A stretch of 64,000 bases of DNA, taken from contig OY992833.1 of NCBI GenBank assembly GCA_963921425.1, positions 31,358,698 through 31,422,697 on the forward strand, written 5' to 3'. The notes beneath the pieces are model-generated. The model did not search any database, had not been told where the DNA came from, and worked only from the letters and a program-made list of their open reading frames with translations. The position numbers and the translations under genes were made by a program. The stretch comes from Dryas octopetala (Eukaryota > Streptophyta > Magnoliopsida > Rosales > Rosaceae). Each line of letters starts with the position of its first letter. Position 1 is the first letter of the stretch. Of the stretch, positions 46,153-58,825 are shown one piece after another.

Positions 46153-46287
46153 TTTATGATTCATCTCGTTCCATACTAATTGCATTGGTCTTTCTTACGT
46201 AAACTTTGCCAGCGTTTTCTTGGCCATCGAAAATGATCGATCATTGCTTTCCGCGAAAGAACAACTAGTCAGTTTTTCACTTTTTTC

Positions 46288-47708
46288 TAGGGGTGGGCGC
46301 AGTGCGGTTCGGCTCGGTTCACCCCCGAAACTGTGGGCTGCACCGGACGTTTCTATACGGTGCGGTTCGGTGCTAAAAACTGGAAAGGAAGAAGAAAAAC
46401 CAAACCAAACCAAACCATTCAAAGTGCGGTGCGGTTCGGTTTGGTTCTCCACTACGGTTCTTGGTTTAATGAGTTATTATTCATATTGACATTTTTGGGG
46501 AGATTGAGATTTCGTTTGGAGTTTGGGCAAATTTAGGTTATAAGTTATAACTATATATAAGATTATATATAGCTATTATAGAGTAATGAGTATAGTATAT
46601 ATATAACTATATACTACTATAGTATATACTAGTATACTACTATAATTATATATTACTTATATAGTTATATATAACTATTGTAGTATGTATACAACTATAT
46701 ACTAAGTTACTAACTAGAGGAAATTACAGATTTGGTCCACTTATTTTATACCTAGTTCAATTTTGGTCCACGATCTTTTTTAAGTTCTGTTTTGGTCCAC
46801 TAATTATTTCATTTGTTCAATAAAGGTCCAGATTTGTGACTTTAAATCTTTTGGGTTGTGTTTTCTTCAATTATAATTGAAGTATAAGTTATATTTCATC
46901 ATTTCTTAGTCATAAAAACAAATTTGGAGTATTATAATCTAAGAGAATTGAGATTTGGTGAAATTTGAAAAATTGGCAGTTTTGGGTACCCTACTTTAGG
47001 GTCAATTATCTTGAGTTTTAGAACTCCAATTTGAATGATCTTTATATGGTTGTAAAGAAGAAATGCATAGTTTTAAAACAAGTATATATTTGCTGAATTT
47101 GGGTGAGATTTGATAGGGTAAAAAGCAGGCCAAATTTGAGAAAACAAATATGGACCTTTATTGAACAAGTCAAACAATTAGTGGACCAAAACAGAACTTA
47201 AAAAAGATTGTGAACCAAAATTGAACTAGGTATAAAATAACTGGACTAAATCTGTAATTTTCTCTTACTAACTATATAGTTATATATAACTAACTATACT
47301 AAGTTTATATATAACTCTATATGTATAAAACATTATTATATAGACTATAGACTATAGAGTATATAGAAATAGAATATACTAATTTTATTATATAAGATAT
47401 AACTAAAATTATATACTAAAACATTATTATATATATAATATTAAACTCATAGGGTTATATAAAATATATTTTAGGGTCAAAAATAAAAATGTATAAAATG
47501 TGTACAAAAATGTATAAAATGTGCATAAAAATTACACGGTTTGGTTCAGGTAAAATGAGCATGAAACCGAAACCGGAACCATCCATATACGGTTTGGTTC
47601 GGTTTTCTCTTACGGTGTTGACTTTTTGGTCAACTCGGTGTTTTTTCAATTTTTTTACGGTTGATTTGGTTCGGTGTTTCGGTGCGTCGGTTATTATGCC
47701 CACCCCTA
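46288..47708. mobile_element. Non-autonomous hAT-type element with 8-bp target duplication
   Basis: A 1421-bp element with 11-bp inverted ends TAGGGGTGGGC and GCCCACCCCTA, flanked by the exact 8-bp repeat CTTTTTTC (46280-46287 and 47709-47716). The 8-bp duplication and the TAGGGGTG end fit plant hAT elements. Subterminal regions are full of CGGTTCGG-type words in both orientations, likely transposase-binding sites. No transposase ORF is present. The middle is TA-rich and carries another element. The right end lies 162 bp beyond the stop of phosphatase copy 2, in its 3' flank. Confidence 0.88.
46717..47264. mobile_element. 548-bp Mutator-like palindromic MITE nested inside the hAT element
   Basis: Inverted ends of about 100 bp: GAGGAAATTACAGATTTGGT and, as reverse complement, GAGAAAATTACAGATTTAGT, both followed by CC and a shared TTATTTTATACCTAGTTCAA. 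The exact 10-bp repeat TTACTAACTA flanks it (46707-46716 and 47265-47274). It sits wholly in the TA-rich middle of the hAT element, so it inserted later. Confidence 0.88.
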
Positions 47709-47870
47709 CTTTTTTCAATTCAGCAAGAGAGAGAAGGACAAGAAAAATAGGCATAAGATTAATATAACATGGACAGGAATTTTAGTCCTAGCTGATCCAT
47801 TAATTGGCCAAACTGAAACAATAGTGCATCAGTGCAGGCATACCTAGCTAGCGATCTAGTGTCTAATACA

Positions 47871-50808
47871 TTACATGGTAGGGTAGTAAAGGTGTTTGGA
47901 TGTGCCCCATTTGTGCAAGACATTGCCAAACATATCATAGAATGCAATATCCAGTTGGGTTTGCTTGATTTGCACTGACATGAAACCCTGTCCATCGTAA
48001 TACAACTTCATTTCTCTTGGATTGTACCATGTCACATCACCCCTCCATGCCTTTGACCCACCTCCACTTGTTAAAAATTGAAGTGGGCTGCATCATATAT
48101 CATGTCAAAATCCCCCCCCCAAAAAAAAAGAAAAAGAGAGAAGAAGAAGGTACTAGCTAGTTAAACATAAGTATATACCTGTTGGGACTACTTATGTGTT
48201 CTAAGCAATGGTCGTGCCCATTGATGTAAAGATCAACATTGTTTTTCTGAAAATTTAATTAAGACATTGTTAGTTATATAGCCACATATATAGGACAAAT
48301 AGGTGCATGCATGATAGTTTCATTATCATATTCATTTCGTTAAATTACAAAAAATGTAAAAGGTCATTTACCAGAAGAATTGGGAGAAGCTGTGTTACAA
48401 GCTCCTCAGTGTCACCATGATGCCCAGCGGTTCTAATTGTGTGGTGCCCAACCACGATCTTCCACTTTGCACTCGAATCTTTTAAGGCTGAATCTACATT
48501 CTTTTTTAACAAACCAAAAATTGGATTTATTATAAAATGAATTGTTTGGAAACTTTTGAAAGTTGATTAATATTAAAATTAATGTCTTAAATCTTAATTA
48601 AGCTTGATTAATTTGAGTAGAAATTGAATTAAGCACCTTAAGAAGATTTGAAAGGTAATCATTTCGGGGTAATATGCCACTCCAGTCATATACATGGTCC
48701 TCTGGGTCAGTGAAGTATTTGTCCACAAAAGGAGTTGTATCCACAAAGAAAAATTCTGCAATTTCTGCAAACATATGGATAATACAAATATAATCAATTA
48801 GTTTAAAAAATGATTAAATTAAAAAATGATTTCCTGAAAATACTGCTCAAACATAATTAATTAGTTTAATTAATTACCGGTATCAACAATGAAGGATCTC
48901 AAGCAAAGCCATTTGCCATCCAAGTTTCTAAGGGCAGGGCTCAGTTGTGCCTCAACATTACCCCTATAATCATGATTACCCAGAACTGCAATAAAACAAA
49001 GGACAATACATGAATCAAATTGTTTTTTTGAATAAAAAAATTGTGTTTTAAAAGGGAATTAAATTATATTTCCAAGGGTTTGGGGTATATTACCATTGTA
49101 CCACTGCTTTTGCAAGCTAGGTGCTGTGTAAATTTTGGAAAATGACTCTTCAAAAGCTGGATCATCGATGCCGGTCAATCCATCATCGTAAAAATTATCG
49201 CCGGTAGAAATAACAAAATCAATATCCAACTGCTCTCCAATTATTCCCATCTATATACAAATTAAGTGCAGGGAAGTAGGTGATTTAGTAATTTTTTTCT
49301 TTTTTATGAACGTGAATTGTGAAAATAGGACATGTATAGTTTTCTAATTATATATATCCTTTAAATTTTAGATTTGAAATGAAGGCTTTAAATTTGTACG
49401 TTTCTTTTTGTGGTGGATAAAGAATTTCTATGTCCAAAACAAAACTTCAAAATAAAATTTTATTTTCATTTAGTAAACTTTCCTACCTTATATAATACAA
49501 CCCATTTGAGAAATAAAGGTGAATTATTTTAAAAGAAACCTTTTTTTTTTTTTATGGGTCATGTAAGTTTTTAAGAGAAGCAAAACAACCCCTTTTTTTG
49601 GTCGAGCAAAACAACCCATTTGGGGTTAAGCATTTTTTATTTATTGGGCAAAGTAAAGCAATATAAAGATTTATTTTTTGGTGAAAACCGGCAAGCTACC
49701 TTTTGTATTGTGCATTTGTGCTAGCAAAACCAGCTGTGAGCTGCCCATTATGGCAAGCAAAACCAGGTGTGGTCTCATGCTACAATAATACAAATACGGA
49801 TTGTTCTTCAATTATACTCAAATGCCCCAAATTGAAATTTTGGTGGGGTCAATCCAATCCCCAATATATATTTTTCATACTATTCTTTCGGTGTGGAATA
49901 TTTTCATACTTAATTTGTGTCAAAAGTGGATTGGTTATAAAGCGGAGAAATCATGGTGCTCGATCAGTCTATTTGGATTTCCTTGCTACAGCCTACAGCC
50001 AATGAAGTATTGACAATTATTGGTTGACAATTATAGTAAAATATATATATATTTTTTGTTATTATAACATATCATTATATTGGTTTTGGTAGGCCAGGAA
50101 CGACATAAAAAAGTTGTCAGCTTTCGGAAAGAGGGTGCCATTCCTACATCATGCAATGCGAATATATGGGCAGCTGGGAGTCTCTAGAATGGATATATAT
50201 TGGTGACTGGTGAGTATAAAAGAATATGCATGGAATTATTCCCCCAACCAATAAACAGAAAAGGAGAGAACGGGAACAAAACACGTGATCGATAATTAGA
50301 GAATGCGAAATTAATAAACGATAATAATAATAATAAAATTAATAAATTTAAATTTGATATCAAAGTAGGGGAGGGTTCTATGCTATCATTGGTAAAATAC
50401 TAGTCGAAGATTGATCAATTATTAAAAGAAGAAAAATTAAGAAAAATATATACATGCAGTGGGACGAAATGTTATATATAGGATGTGTATGATGATTGAT
50501 GGAGTTTGTTTTGGTGTGATCGTGATCTGGATGTATATATAGGTAGCTAATGTTAAGAAATGATATTGTAGTTAATTAATATGTACGTTAAGATGAGTAC
50601 GTACCTGAAGAGCAACTTGAGATTGGTTGTAGGCTCCTCTTCTTCCCCAATCTCCGACGACCAAAAAGCTAAGACATCCATCGGTTTTGGCTGCAGCGTG
50701 GTGGAGTCGTGGTAGCTGATCATCTGCTACCACCACTCCAACAAGTAGAGCACACAATAAAAGAGTAGTAGTGCTTGTCATCATGCTCATTGAGTACTTG
50801 TTTTCCAT
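47871..50808 (-). CDS. Purple acid phosphatase, low-molecular-weight type, copy 2
   Basis: Seven exons (minus strand): 50808-50605, 49250-49094, 48985-48878, 48764-48637, 48500-48372, 48246-48179 and 48087-47871, giving 336 residues. Intron positions and phases equal copy 1. All metal motifs are kept: VVGDWG, STGDNFY, LGNHD, VVGHH and NGHDH. A hydrophobic signal peptide ([16 protein letters not shown]) follows the ATG at 50808. An earlier in-frame ATG at 50847 lies only about 21 bp from the TATA box and is unlikely to be in the mRNA. Exons 2-6 are closer to copy 1 than to copy 3 (for example SLQKQWYN). Intron 1 is about 1.35 kb. Confidence 0.95.
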
Positions 50809-50867
50809 AGCTATAGGGTTAATTGTAAGCAATAAGCAAGTAGACAACCTATCTAGCTAGCTGGCTC

Positions 50868-50877
50868 TTTATATAGG
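50868..50877 (-). promoter_or_regulatory. TATA box of phosphatase copy 2
   Basis: CTATATAAAG on the minus strand, about 60 bp upstream of the ATG at 50808. The spacing predicts a very short leader. Confidence 0.65.
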
Positions 50878-52209
50878 GTCAGGACAGTTGGGTTGCATAG
50901 TATTGAATTGTAAGAAACAGATGGATGCGTGTGATTTGTGCAGTTGAACGGACGGAGATGACAACATCAAGATTTCCAAAAGGATAATGGCCCCCACTGC
51001 CCCAATCCCATGAGGTTCGCGAGGCCAACACACACACACATGACAATATTTATGAAAAATTATACACAAATGGACAAGAATTCTCCACGCACATGCAACA
51101 CGGCTCCAACAACAAGATATTGCCACGTACCTATAAAGGCTATTAGGAAACTAGTTAAAGCCGGGCCAGGTACGCATAACATAAAGCTGATTAATGATAT
51201 ATGATCATCTTAAATAAATGGATACATATATAGTTGGTAAAGAAAAAATAAAATCCATATATAGATATTAATTGCAAGCAAGCCCCGCGCACAACAAAAA
51301 ATCCATCTTTTATTCTATCTTTCTAGACGTACCTAGTTTGATCTATACGTTCACGCAATTAAGCTAGATAGCAATTAAGTTAGGTTTCTCATTGTTCTTC
51401 TTTACCTTATCGAAAAGAGAAAAGCCTAAACGTACTCATTGTGTGAGATGAGATATATCATATATGTGATCCAACATTGAATGATTTGAGATAAGAAAAT
51501 ATAGGGTGATATCTGGGTCTCAATTAACTAAAGCCAATCCAAACTGTCCCAGGCAGGCGGATCCTCGATCCATTCCTTTTATATGCTACTTTATCTATAT
51601 ACATAAATATTATACTTTTTGTCACATGTATTTATTTGTTTGTTTAGTATATGAATTGAAGGGGCCGCATGGGTTAACATGGGGAGGTGAAGGAAGAGGA
51701 CAGGTATACATCCCATGCTTGGGTATTTTTAATTAACTACTTTGCTTTCAATCAAACAAGCTAGTACGTATACCATCCCCCAGTTGTTACCTTTCTCAGT
51801 GGGCTGGGACCTATGGATCGATTATTACATATATTGTTTTCAAATAAATAATTTATATTATCGTCTAAATGGACTTGGGTCATTTGTTATCACATACCCA
51901 TAAATTAATAATTATGAATATGATCAAGTTGTCTAAATTGATCACTAAAATCAGCTAAATCAAAGACAAACATGGAAATCGATTATGTCAATCGATCATG
52001 AGAAGAAAATTATGTACATGTATAAATTATTACTATAGAGATAGAACCAGAACACTGTACACGGGCCCTAGCAATCAATGACACATATGTACATAACTAA
52101 ATAACTACATAACTACATATATATATATATATATTAAGATGGAGCTGTACATGATGCGTGCTGTAATTTCCTGAGTCTATATTGTTGGTAACGGTAAGTA
52201 ATTAATTAA
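50878..52209. other. Intergenic DNA between phosphatase copies 2 and 3
   Basis: It holds the upstream region of copy 2 and the 3' flank of copy 3. No transposon or ORF was recognised. A short (AT)n run is at about 52116-52134. Confidence 0.5.
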
Positions 52210-53953
52210 TTAAATGGCAGAGTGAAGCAGGTGCTTAGGCTTAGAGATCTTCCATGTATGCAAAGTCCTGCCTAAAACATCATAGAATACAATCTCAGCA
52301 TGCGCTGGGGTCAGATCCACAGACATGAAACCTTGACCATCGTAGAAGAATTTCATCGCTCGAGGGTCATAGTTCTTCACATCACCCCTCCATGCTTTCG
52401 AACCTGCTCCACTGGTTAAATACTGAATCGGACTGCAATTTATATATGAAAATCCCAATTTCATCATTCAATTAATTAGTAATATATATATAATATGGAA
52501 TAATATACAACATTCAAGATTAAATACCTATCGAGGCTACTAATGTGCTCCAAACAGTGGTCATGTCCATTCATGTACATATCAACATTATGAGCCTGCA
52601 ATATGCACAAATATTATTACATCACAATAAAATATATGTTATTCAAACGTAGCTAGCTATTTAACAGAAGAGACATAGATCGTGATATATTAATTAGCAA
52701 TGCACTATATATAGCTTGAAAATTTGATAAATTAATTGGTAATCGATCGGAAAATGAATTTACCTTAAGTATTGGTAAAAGTAGTTGTATAAGCTCCGGA
52801 GTGTCGCCATGATGTCCAGCACTTCTGATTGCATGGTGACCAATCACTATCTTCCACTTTGCACTTGACTTCCTCAATGCTATTTCCAAATCCTAATTGT
52901 TAATTCATTACATGCAACATATATATAATCATCAAAATCGATCTTATCCCTCATTGCCGGGTAAAGGTTTTTTGTGTTCGTAGGTGTTTCGTATGTGTGA
53001 TATATATGAAAATATTTTCTTATTAAACTGTAAATCTAGTAATTAATTAAGTACCTTTAAAAGGTTAGCAATGTATGCCTTCCTAGGAGACACCACTCCC
53101 CAATCATAAGTATGTTTTTTTTCGGTATAGTATTTGCTCACAAATGGAGTGGTGTCCACGAAAAAGAATTCCGCAATTTCTACAAAATTAATTAATTATA
53201 TATGGAACAATATTAATAAGAATAACAAGTAAAAATTTAATTAATTATGAAGATGAATGCTCGGCTGTGGTGTTTGATCATTAGAAAGATACCTGCATCA
53301 ACAATATAAGATCTGAGGCAAAACCATCGATTATCAATCTGTCGGAGGGCAGGGTTTAATTGTGCCTCAGTGTCACCCCTATAGTCATGATTTCCTAAAA
53401 CTGCATGCAGTGCACCCACATATATATATATATATATATATAATACATAATTAATCTTTGATTAATAAGGAATGAGAGATTTAAATTAATTTGTTATATA
53501 TTTTGGTGACTTACCGCTATACCACTGTCTTTGTAGGGTGTTAGCTGTGTAAACGTTTAAAAAGGAATCCTCAAATGCAGAATCATTCACACCCTTGAGT
53601 CCATTCTGGTAGAAATTATCTCCAGTGGATAACACAAAATCTATATCTAATTCCTCTCCAATCCTTCCCATCTGTGCATGCATGCATATCAATATCAATA
53701 ATATATTTATGTACAAATTAGAAGGAATAATTAAGTAATTAAGGACCTGAAAAGCAACTCTGGATTGGTTATAGAACCCTCTTCTGCCCCAATCTCCAAC
53801 CACCAAAAAGCTAAGTGACCCATCATCTATTGGTGTGTGTTCAAACCTTGGAAGCGCTGCAAAAGTAGTGGAAATAACTAAAGAAATGCAAAACACCAAC
53901 ACCAGATGAAGCCGTGAAGCTGCTACGCTGCTTCTTTCATAAACACAAGCCAT
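52210..53953 (-). CDS. Purple acid phosphatase, low-molecular-weight type, copy 3
   Basis: Seven exons (minus strand): 53953-53747, 53671-53515, 53400-53293, 53179-53055, 52892-52764, 52595-52528 and 52432-52210, giving 338 residues. Metal motifs VVGDWG, STGDNFY, LGNHD, VIGHH and NGHDH are intact. The signal peptide is [19 protein letters not shown] second in-frame ATG at 53974 would add MVISNLT; either could be used. It is the most diverged of the three (exon 4 is one codon shorter; the DWRG/DWSG after HTYDW/HVYDW is DWGV). Intron 1 is only 75 bp, in frame and without a stop, so a retained form would still be translated. Confidence 0.94.
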
Positions 53954-53974
53954 GGTTAAGTTGCTTATAACCAT

Positions 53975-55050
53975 GGCTAGCTTTTCTAGGAGACTGGGGT
54001 GAATTATTAGTATAATTGATCAAGAAGCAGAGAAAGGTCCAAAGGGAAGGGAAAGAGGAGGATTAATTAAGGAATAGATTAAATCAACAGAAATTTATAA
54101 TACTAGCTATAGCTAGAGAAAGATAATATTGTCAGATATATAAAACGTAAAAGTGAATTTAATGATCAGCCGGAGATGATCTAATTGTATTTAAAGCTGC
54201 AGGTATTCAACAACATTCATGATCACTAAGTTTGGCCGGGGTAAAAATATATTGTGGCATCCCATCTTTTGAGGAATTCCTTTTTTTTTCTTTTGGTCGA
54301 GGAATTCGACTATTTGAGGAACAAAATGGTTGTTGACCCTTCACGTACAATTAATGGGATATACTAATGGCTCATACAATATATTGTCTTTTTTTTTTTT
54401 GGGCCAGTCATACAATTGTCAATTGTTATATCCAAAATCGGTTGTTAATCACATTTGTATTCTATGCCTAATTTCAATTTGCTAAACTAAGGTCAACTAT
54501 ACCAAGAAAAGTACTGTACATATAATGCAAATTTAATTTGTGGGGAAGGAAGAATTTAGTCATTCAATTTTCAATCCAAGAGTTGATTGTGGGCGTATGC
54601 GCTAACTGTTCCAAAATCAAAATGGTTAAACTTTCTTAACAGAGAAATTATGAAATTTAAAACAACAGGGGGGAGGGGGGAGGGAAGGCAGGGGAAGAGG
54701 CTATGAAGACTGGCTAATTTCATCCCAAACAAGTGATGCTCATAATTAATTTTCATGTACATATCATTACACAACTTCAAACTTACACAGACTATGAGAC
54801 AAAAGAAAAATTCTCAACTCTTGGATCGAGCTCTATACATTCTTCAGGTATGACCAGCCAGGCTTGAAACAGTATGCATTTCAAGCAAAGAAATAATAAA
54901 CTTGCTGCTGATGCCATAGTTTTAGATCATGTTCAACATCAAGCTTTCCCAATTTCAAGGTTTTGAGAATGCCTAAAACAGATATGTTAGTACACAAACA
55001 AAGATTTGAAACCTTAAAACATCCCCTGGCAATGGCATGCAGCATTTTGC
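53975..55050. other. Phosphatase copy 3 promoter and annexin 3' flank
   Basis: The left part is upstream sequence of phosphatase copy 3. The right part, from about 54800, is the probable 3' UTR of the annexin gene. A G-rich purine run lies at about 54668-54698. No other gene was seen. Confidence 0.45.
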
Positions 55051-56930
55051 CTAAGGATTGGTGCCTAAAAGAGCCAGAAGAAAGGCCCTGTAATGTCCAG
55101 AGGTATCTGAATGAACTGCATCATTTAATGTTTTTCCATATTTTTTCCGATATTCTGCCTTTATATACTGCATATCAATCTCAGCCCTTGTCACAATTAC
55201 CCTTATGAGTTTGGGGTCATCTGTACCCAAACCCTTCATTGCCTTGCGTGAGACCTGCAATGGTAACGAGAAAACATGAAATTAAAGGTGCGGAACATCA
55301 TGGCCAAAAAAAAAAAATGGTGCAGATCATGTATAGTGTATTAACAATAGTGTAGAAATTAAGATACCCGCGCAAAATACAAGCCAGGATTTTCAGCACA
55401 TCGTATAATAGTCAAAAGTGCATGCTCAAAATTCCCATGTGTTTCCTTTGCTACTGCCTGTGACAAGTTAATTAGTTTAGGCAAAGGACTGACAGTACTG
55501 TTGAAGATTACAGATTGGTGAAGCTGTATTATATTTATAGATACAGATGTACCTTTTCCAATGGATGGCCATACTTTTTGTGGTAAGCAGAGTTAACAGC
55601 AACCAAATGTGCCCTGCTTCTTTCACTAAAAATTCGTATGAATGTCTTCTCATCAGTTCCCAACTTCTTCTCCCCAGCCTTATAGAGAGCAACTACATCT
55701 TCCTCTACCAGCACTAGATCAACTTCTGGACCTTCGTACCGTGGTATACTAACATATGCATGCAGCAACTGCACAAAAATAGTTAATTATAATCAACAAA
55801 CTGACTTTCATAACTTGATAGGGAAAAAAAAAGGCATAAGAAGAAATAATTTGTGAGGTATACTCAAACAAAGTTGGGTCTTTGGGAAAGGGGGTGAGAG
55901 CTAGAGGAGGATGAAAGTCATAAACTACAACTTTTTTTGGTAGGCAAACGAGTTGGATAACAATTGATCATGCAACCTCACACAACAAAGCTTAACACAT
56001 TTCTATTAACTAAAGGTGTTGAAAGGAATGGACTAATAATGTATATCACGGTGCTAAAAGAGAAAGATGAGTGACCTTTCTGTGAACTCCAGATGGTAAT
56101 TTAGATCGAAGGTCATTCTCAAGGTCAACATCGAAACTTGAAAAATAGTTTTGTTTGAATTGTCGCATCTGGGATGGAGTACGAGAACATATAACTTCAG
56201 TAGCAGCTTTAACATCAGCGTCTCCCTCCAAAGCATGCCGTACAATGGTAGCATCCCGCATTGCTGGATCAGGCATCCACAGTAGAACGGCTTTCTGCAT
56301 GGATCCACAAATTAATTAATTTCATCCATCATTGAAAACCCAATTAAATAATGTCACACAAATTAACATATGCAGATGAAAATTAAGTGAGAACATATAA
56401 AGGAACCACACTTAAAATGAAAATATGTACCTTGAGATTTCCACTAAGCTCATGGGTCAAGCGCTTGTTGAGGTCGTCAGAATACATGGCATTGTATTCT
56501 TTTCGGATGGCAGCACGCTGTGTTGCATTCCGGTGTGCAAGAATATTGATTACAGCTGCACTGTCGCATCCAAGTCCTGCAATGCAGTACTCAAATGATT
56601 ATTAATTATAAAAGAAAAGAACAGAACAATTTAATTATATGAAGATAAATTCATTAATATTCCAACCTCCATCAACATGTTTAATTAGCTCTCTCTCAAT
56701 TGACACAATATATGTTTCTAGCTAGCTAACATATGAGAAATGATAGTAGTCCTTCATGTCACTTTCGCATAAACTGGGTCAATGACCATTCACCATATTC
56801 AATATCGTCAACCAAAAAGGAAAAACATGCATAAACAGGGAAGTCAGTCAGTACCTTTGAAGGCACGGTAGAGGTGGACAGCATCATCACGGGGTGAAGG
56901 CGGCATCGGTGGTATAATCACAGATGCCAT
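55051..56930 (-). CDS. ANN5: Annexin D5-like calcium/phospholipid-binding protein
   Basis: Six exons (minus strand): 56930-56855, 56576-56431, 56294-56076, 55768-55553, 55457-55368 and 55254-55051, giving 316 residues, the usual plant annexin length. Four annexin repeats are present. The first and fourth carry the calcium-loop region: FKGLGCD near residue 24 (Cys for Thr in the GxGT core) and MKGLGTDD near residue 256. The third has KKLGTDE. Repeat 1 continues with [15 protein letters not shown]. The closest Arabidopsis type by eye is annexin D5, linked to pollen development and vesicle traffic there; function here is inferred. No signal peptide, as expected for a cytosolic protein that binds membranes when calcium rises. 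Confidence 0.95.
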
Positions 56931-58676
56931 TCTTGTACTACGTTTATGCTTCTCTTAATTTACTTGTGTTGCAGATCAAGTTTAAGCTTAGCTAGCTTGA
57001 GTTAATGGAGCTCATCATCAGTTGGTCATTTCATCAAACAGGACATGCGCAACACAACCCACCACCACCAGACTACGTACTTGGTGATGGTTGTTTCAAC
57101 TTCATTCCATTGCAACTCAAAATTGTCCATTTTTGTAGCTTATCAAATCCAAACTGAAAGAAGCTTAATGTCCATGTCTTTGCCCAAAAAAGAGGAAACT
57201 TGTACATGTGTAATGAGTACATTCAACGCATCCATTTGACCGTTTCCCTTTGCGTCCCAATATTTCTTTTTGCTGGGCCTGGTCGCTCTTGTCTGATCAA
57301 CACATGGGCCATCTACTGTGCCTTTGTTTGGGCCGTTTGGTTTCTGTTGTGCCTATTTGGGCCTTTCAATGAACCTTGATTTTCCAACTAAAATAAATGA
57401 CGAGATTTTTTTTTTTTTTTTTTCTGGAAACAAAAAGGAAACAGAAAAGGAAGGCATAAATAAAGAAATTAAGGGCAAGGAAGCGTCAGGAATTGATAAT
57501 TTAATTAGTTAAATAATATAATAGGCTAATAGCTAGGGTTGCGTTGCGTTGTATTATTTGCTAGGGTTGGCAAATAATATACTAAACGTACATTTTGAAT
57601 CTAAACGCAGTAAAATAAATATTTTGATCGATGTCGACCTGTGTTATTTTATAACATACTTACATACATAGTGCGGACGTCAATTTCTTATCTAACCCAC
57701 ATATGTGAGTTTTAATTTGTACGAACATATACATAAAACAACCAATTAAATGTTGTATAATTAATAATTGACAACATGCACATAAAACTTAAAACTTGTA
57801 AACTAACAAATTTGGTGGAGCTTAGCTATTAAATTACTAGAATTAATAGTCAAAATCAAGTAAACAAAGTGAAGCATTATAATAATTAATCTGCAGCCAA
57901 TTAACGATCAGAATTCATGAAAATGTACCAAAGCGATAAAATGACAAGTAAGTGGTCCTCACTCCTCTTACTGTAATACGCATCATATATGGAGGATGGT
58001 TTTGGAAAGTGGACCTGGAATTAAGTTAGTGCGTGTATAATTATATTAACCAAGGTTAAGGTTAGCTAACCGACACTACGTCATCACTTAAAGTTACTCT
58101 TTAGAAATTATGAGCTTAATTGTTGTTGTTTGTTGGCCAAAAAAAGAAATTATGAGCTTAGCATTGACCAATAATCTTCAATCTGCGGCATTTTTTTTAA
58201 CTTGCATTTTGTATGTTTCCATAGAATCTAAGCTTGCAGAAAAGTTGATTTACAATTTATTAATGTCTTTTTTTTTTTTTGCCACTACAATTTATTAATA
58301 TCTTTATTTACACCAAATTAATATTCTTCAGTTCCTTATTTATTAGTCTTTTTCTCTTTCAATATTAGAAGAGGTTTTAAGTTCAATTTTCTTCTCTCTC
58401 ATATCATAATTAAAAAAAAAAAAAAAAAACACGACCACCATTAGTATTTGGTATTAGAAAATGTTTGTCGTAGCTATAGCTGTAATATTACATTTTAATC
58501 TTGATATGCCGTCTATCCAATACTTTATGAATTGCGTCTTTGAATGAACCACATAAGACATAATTAATGGGATATATATATGCATATAATAGTATATGAC
58601 TTCATCGAACTCCTTGCTTTAATAATTACATTAATTATTAATTATATGACCAATTCTTGTCGGTCCCTCTAAATGT

Positions 58677-58702
58677 AGAACAACCAATTAGTTGGTTGTT
58701 CT
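58677..58702. repeat. 26-bp palindrome
   Basis: AGAACAACCAA is followed by TTAG and then its complement TTGGTTGTTCT. Flanks extend the symmetry loosely. Too short for a known microRNA precursor. Confidence 0.6.
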
Positions 58703-58782
58703 AAATTTAATTAGAACAACTAACTAATTAAGTTCATGAGTTAAAATATGTTTTACGCCGCATTTTACATATTAAAAACCAA

Positions 58783-58825
58783 TGATAGGCTGATAGGCTG
58801 ATAGGCTGATGATAGGCATAGGCTA
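58783..58825. repeat. Short tandem repeat (TGATAGGC)n
   Basis: Three to four copies of TGATAGGC followed by degenerate ones. Confidence 0.75.
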
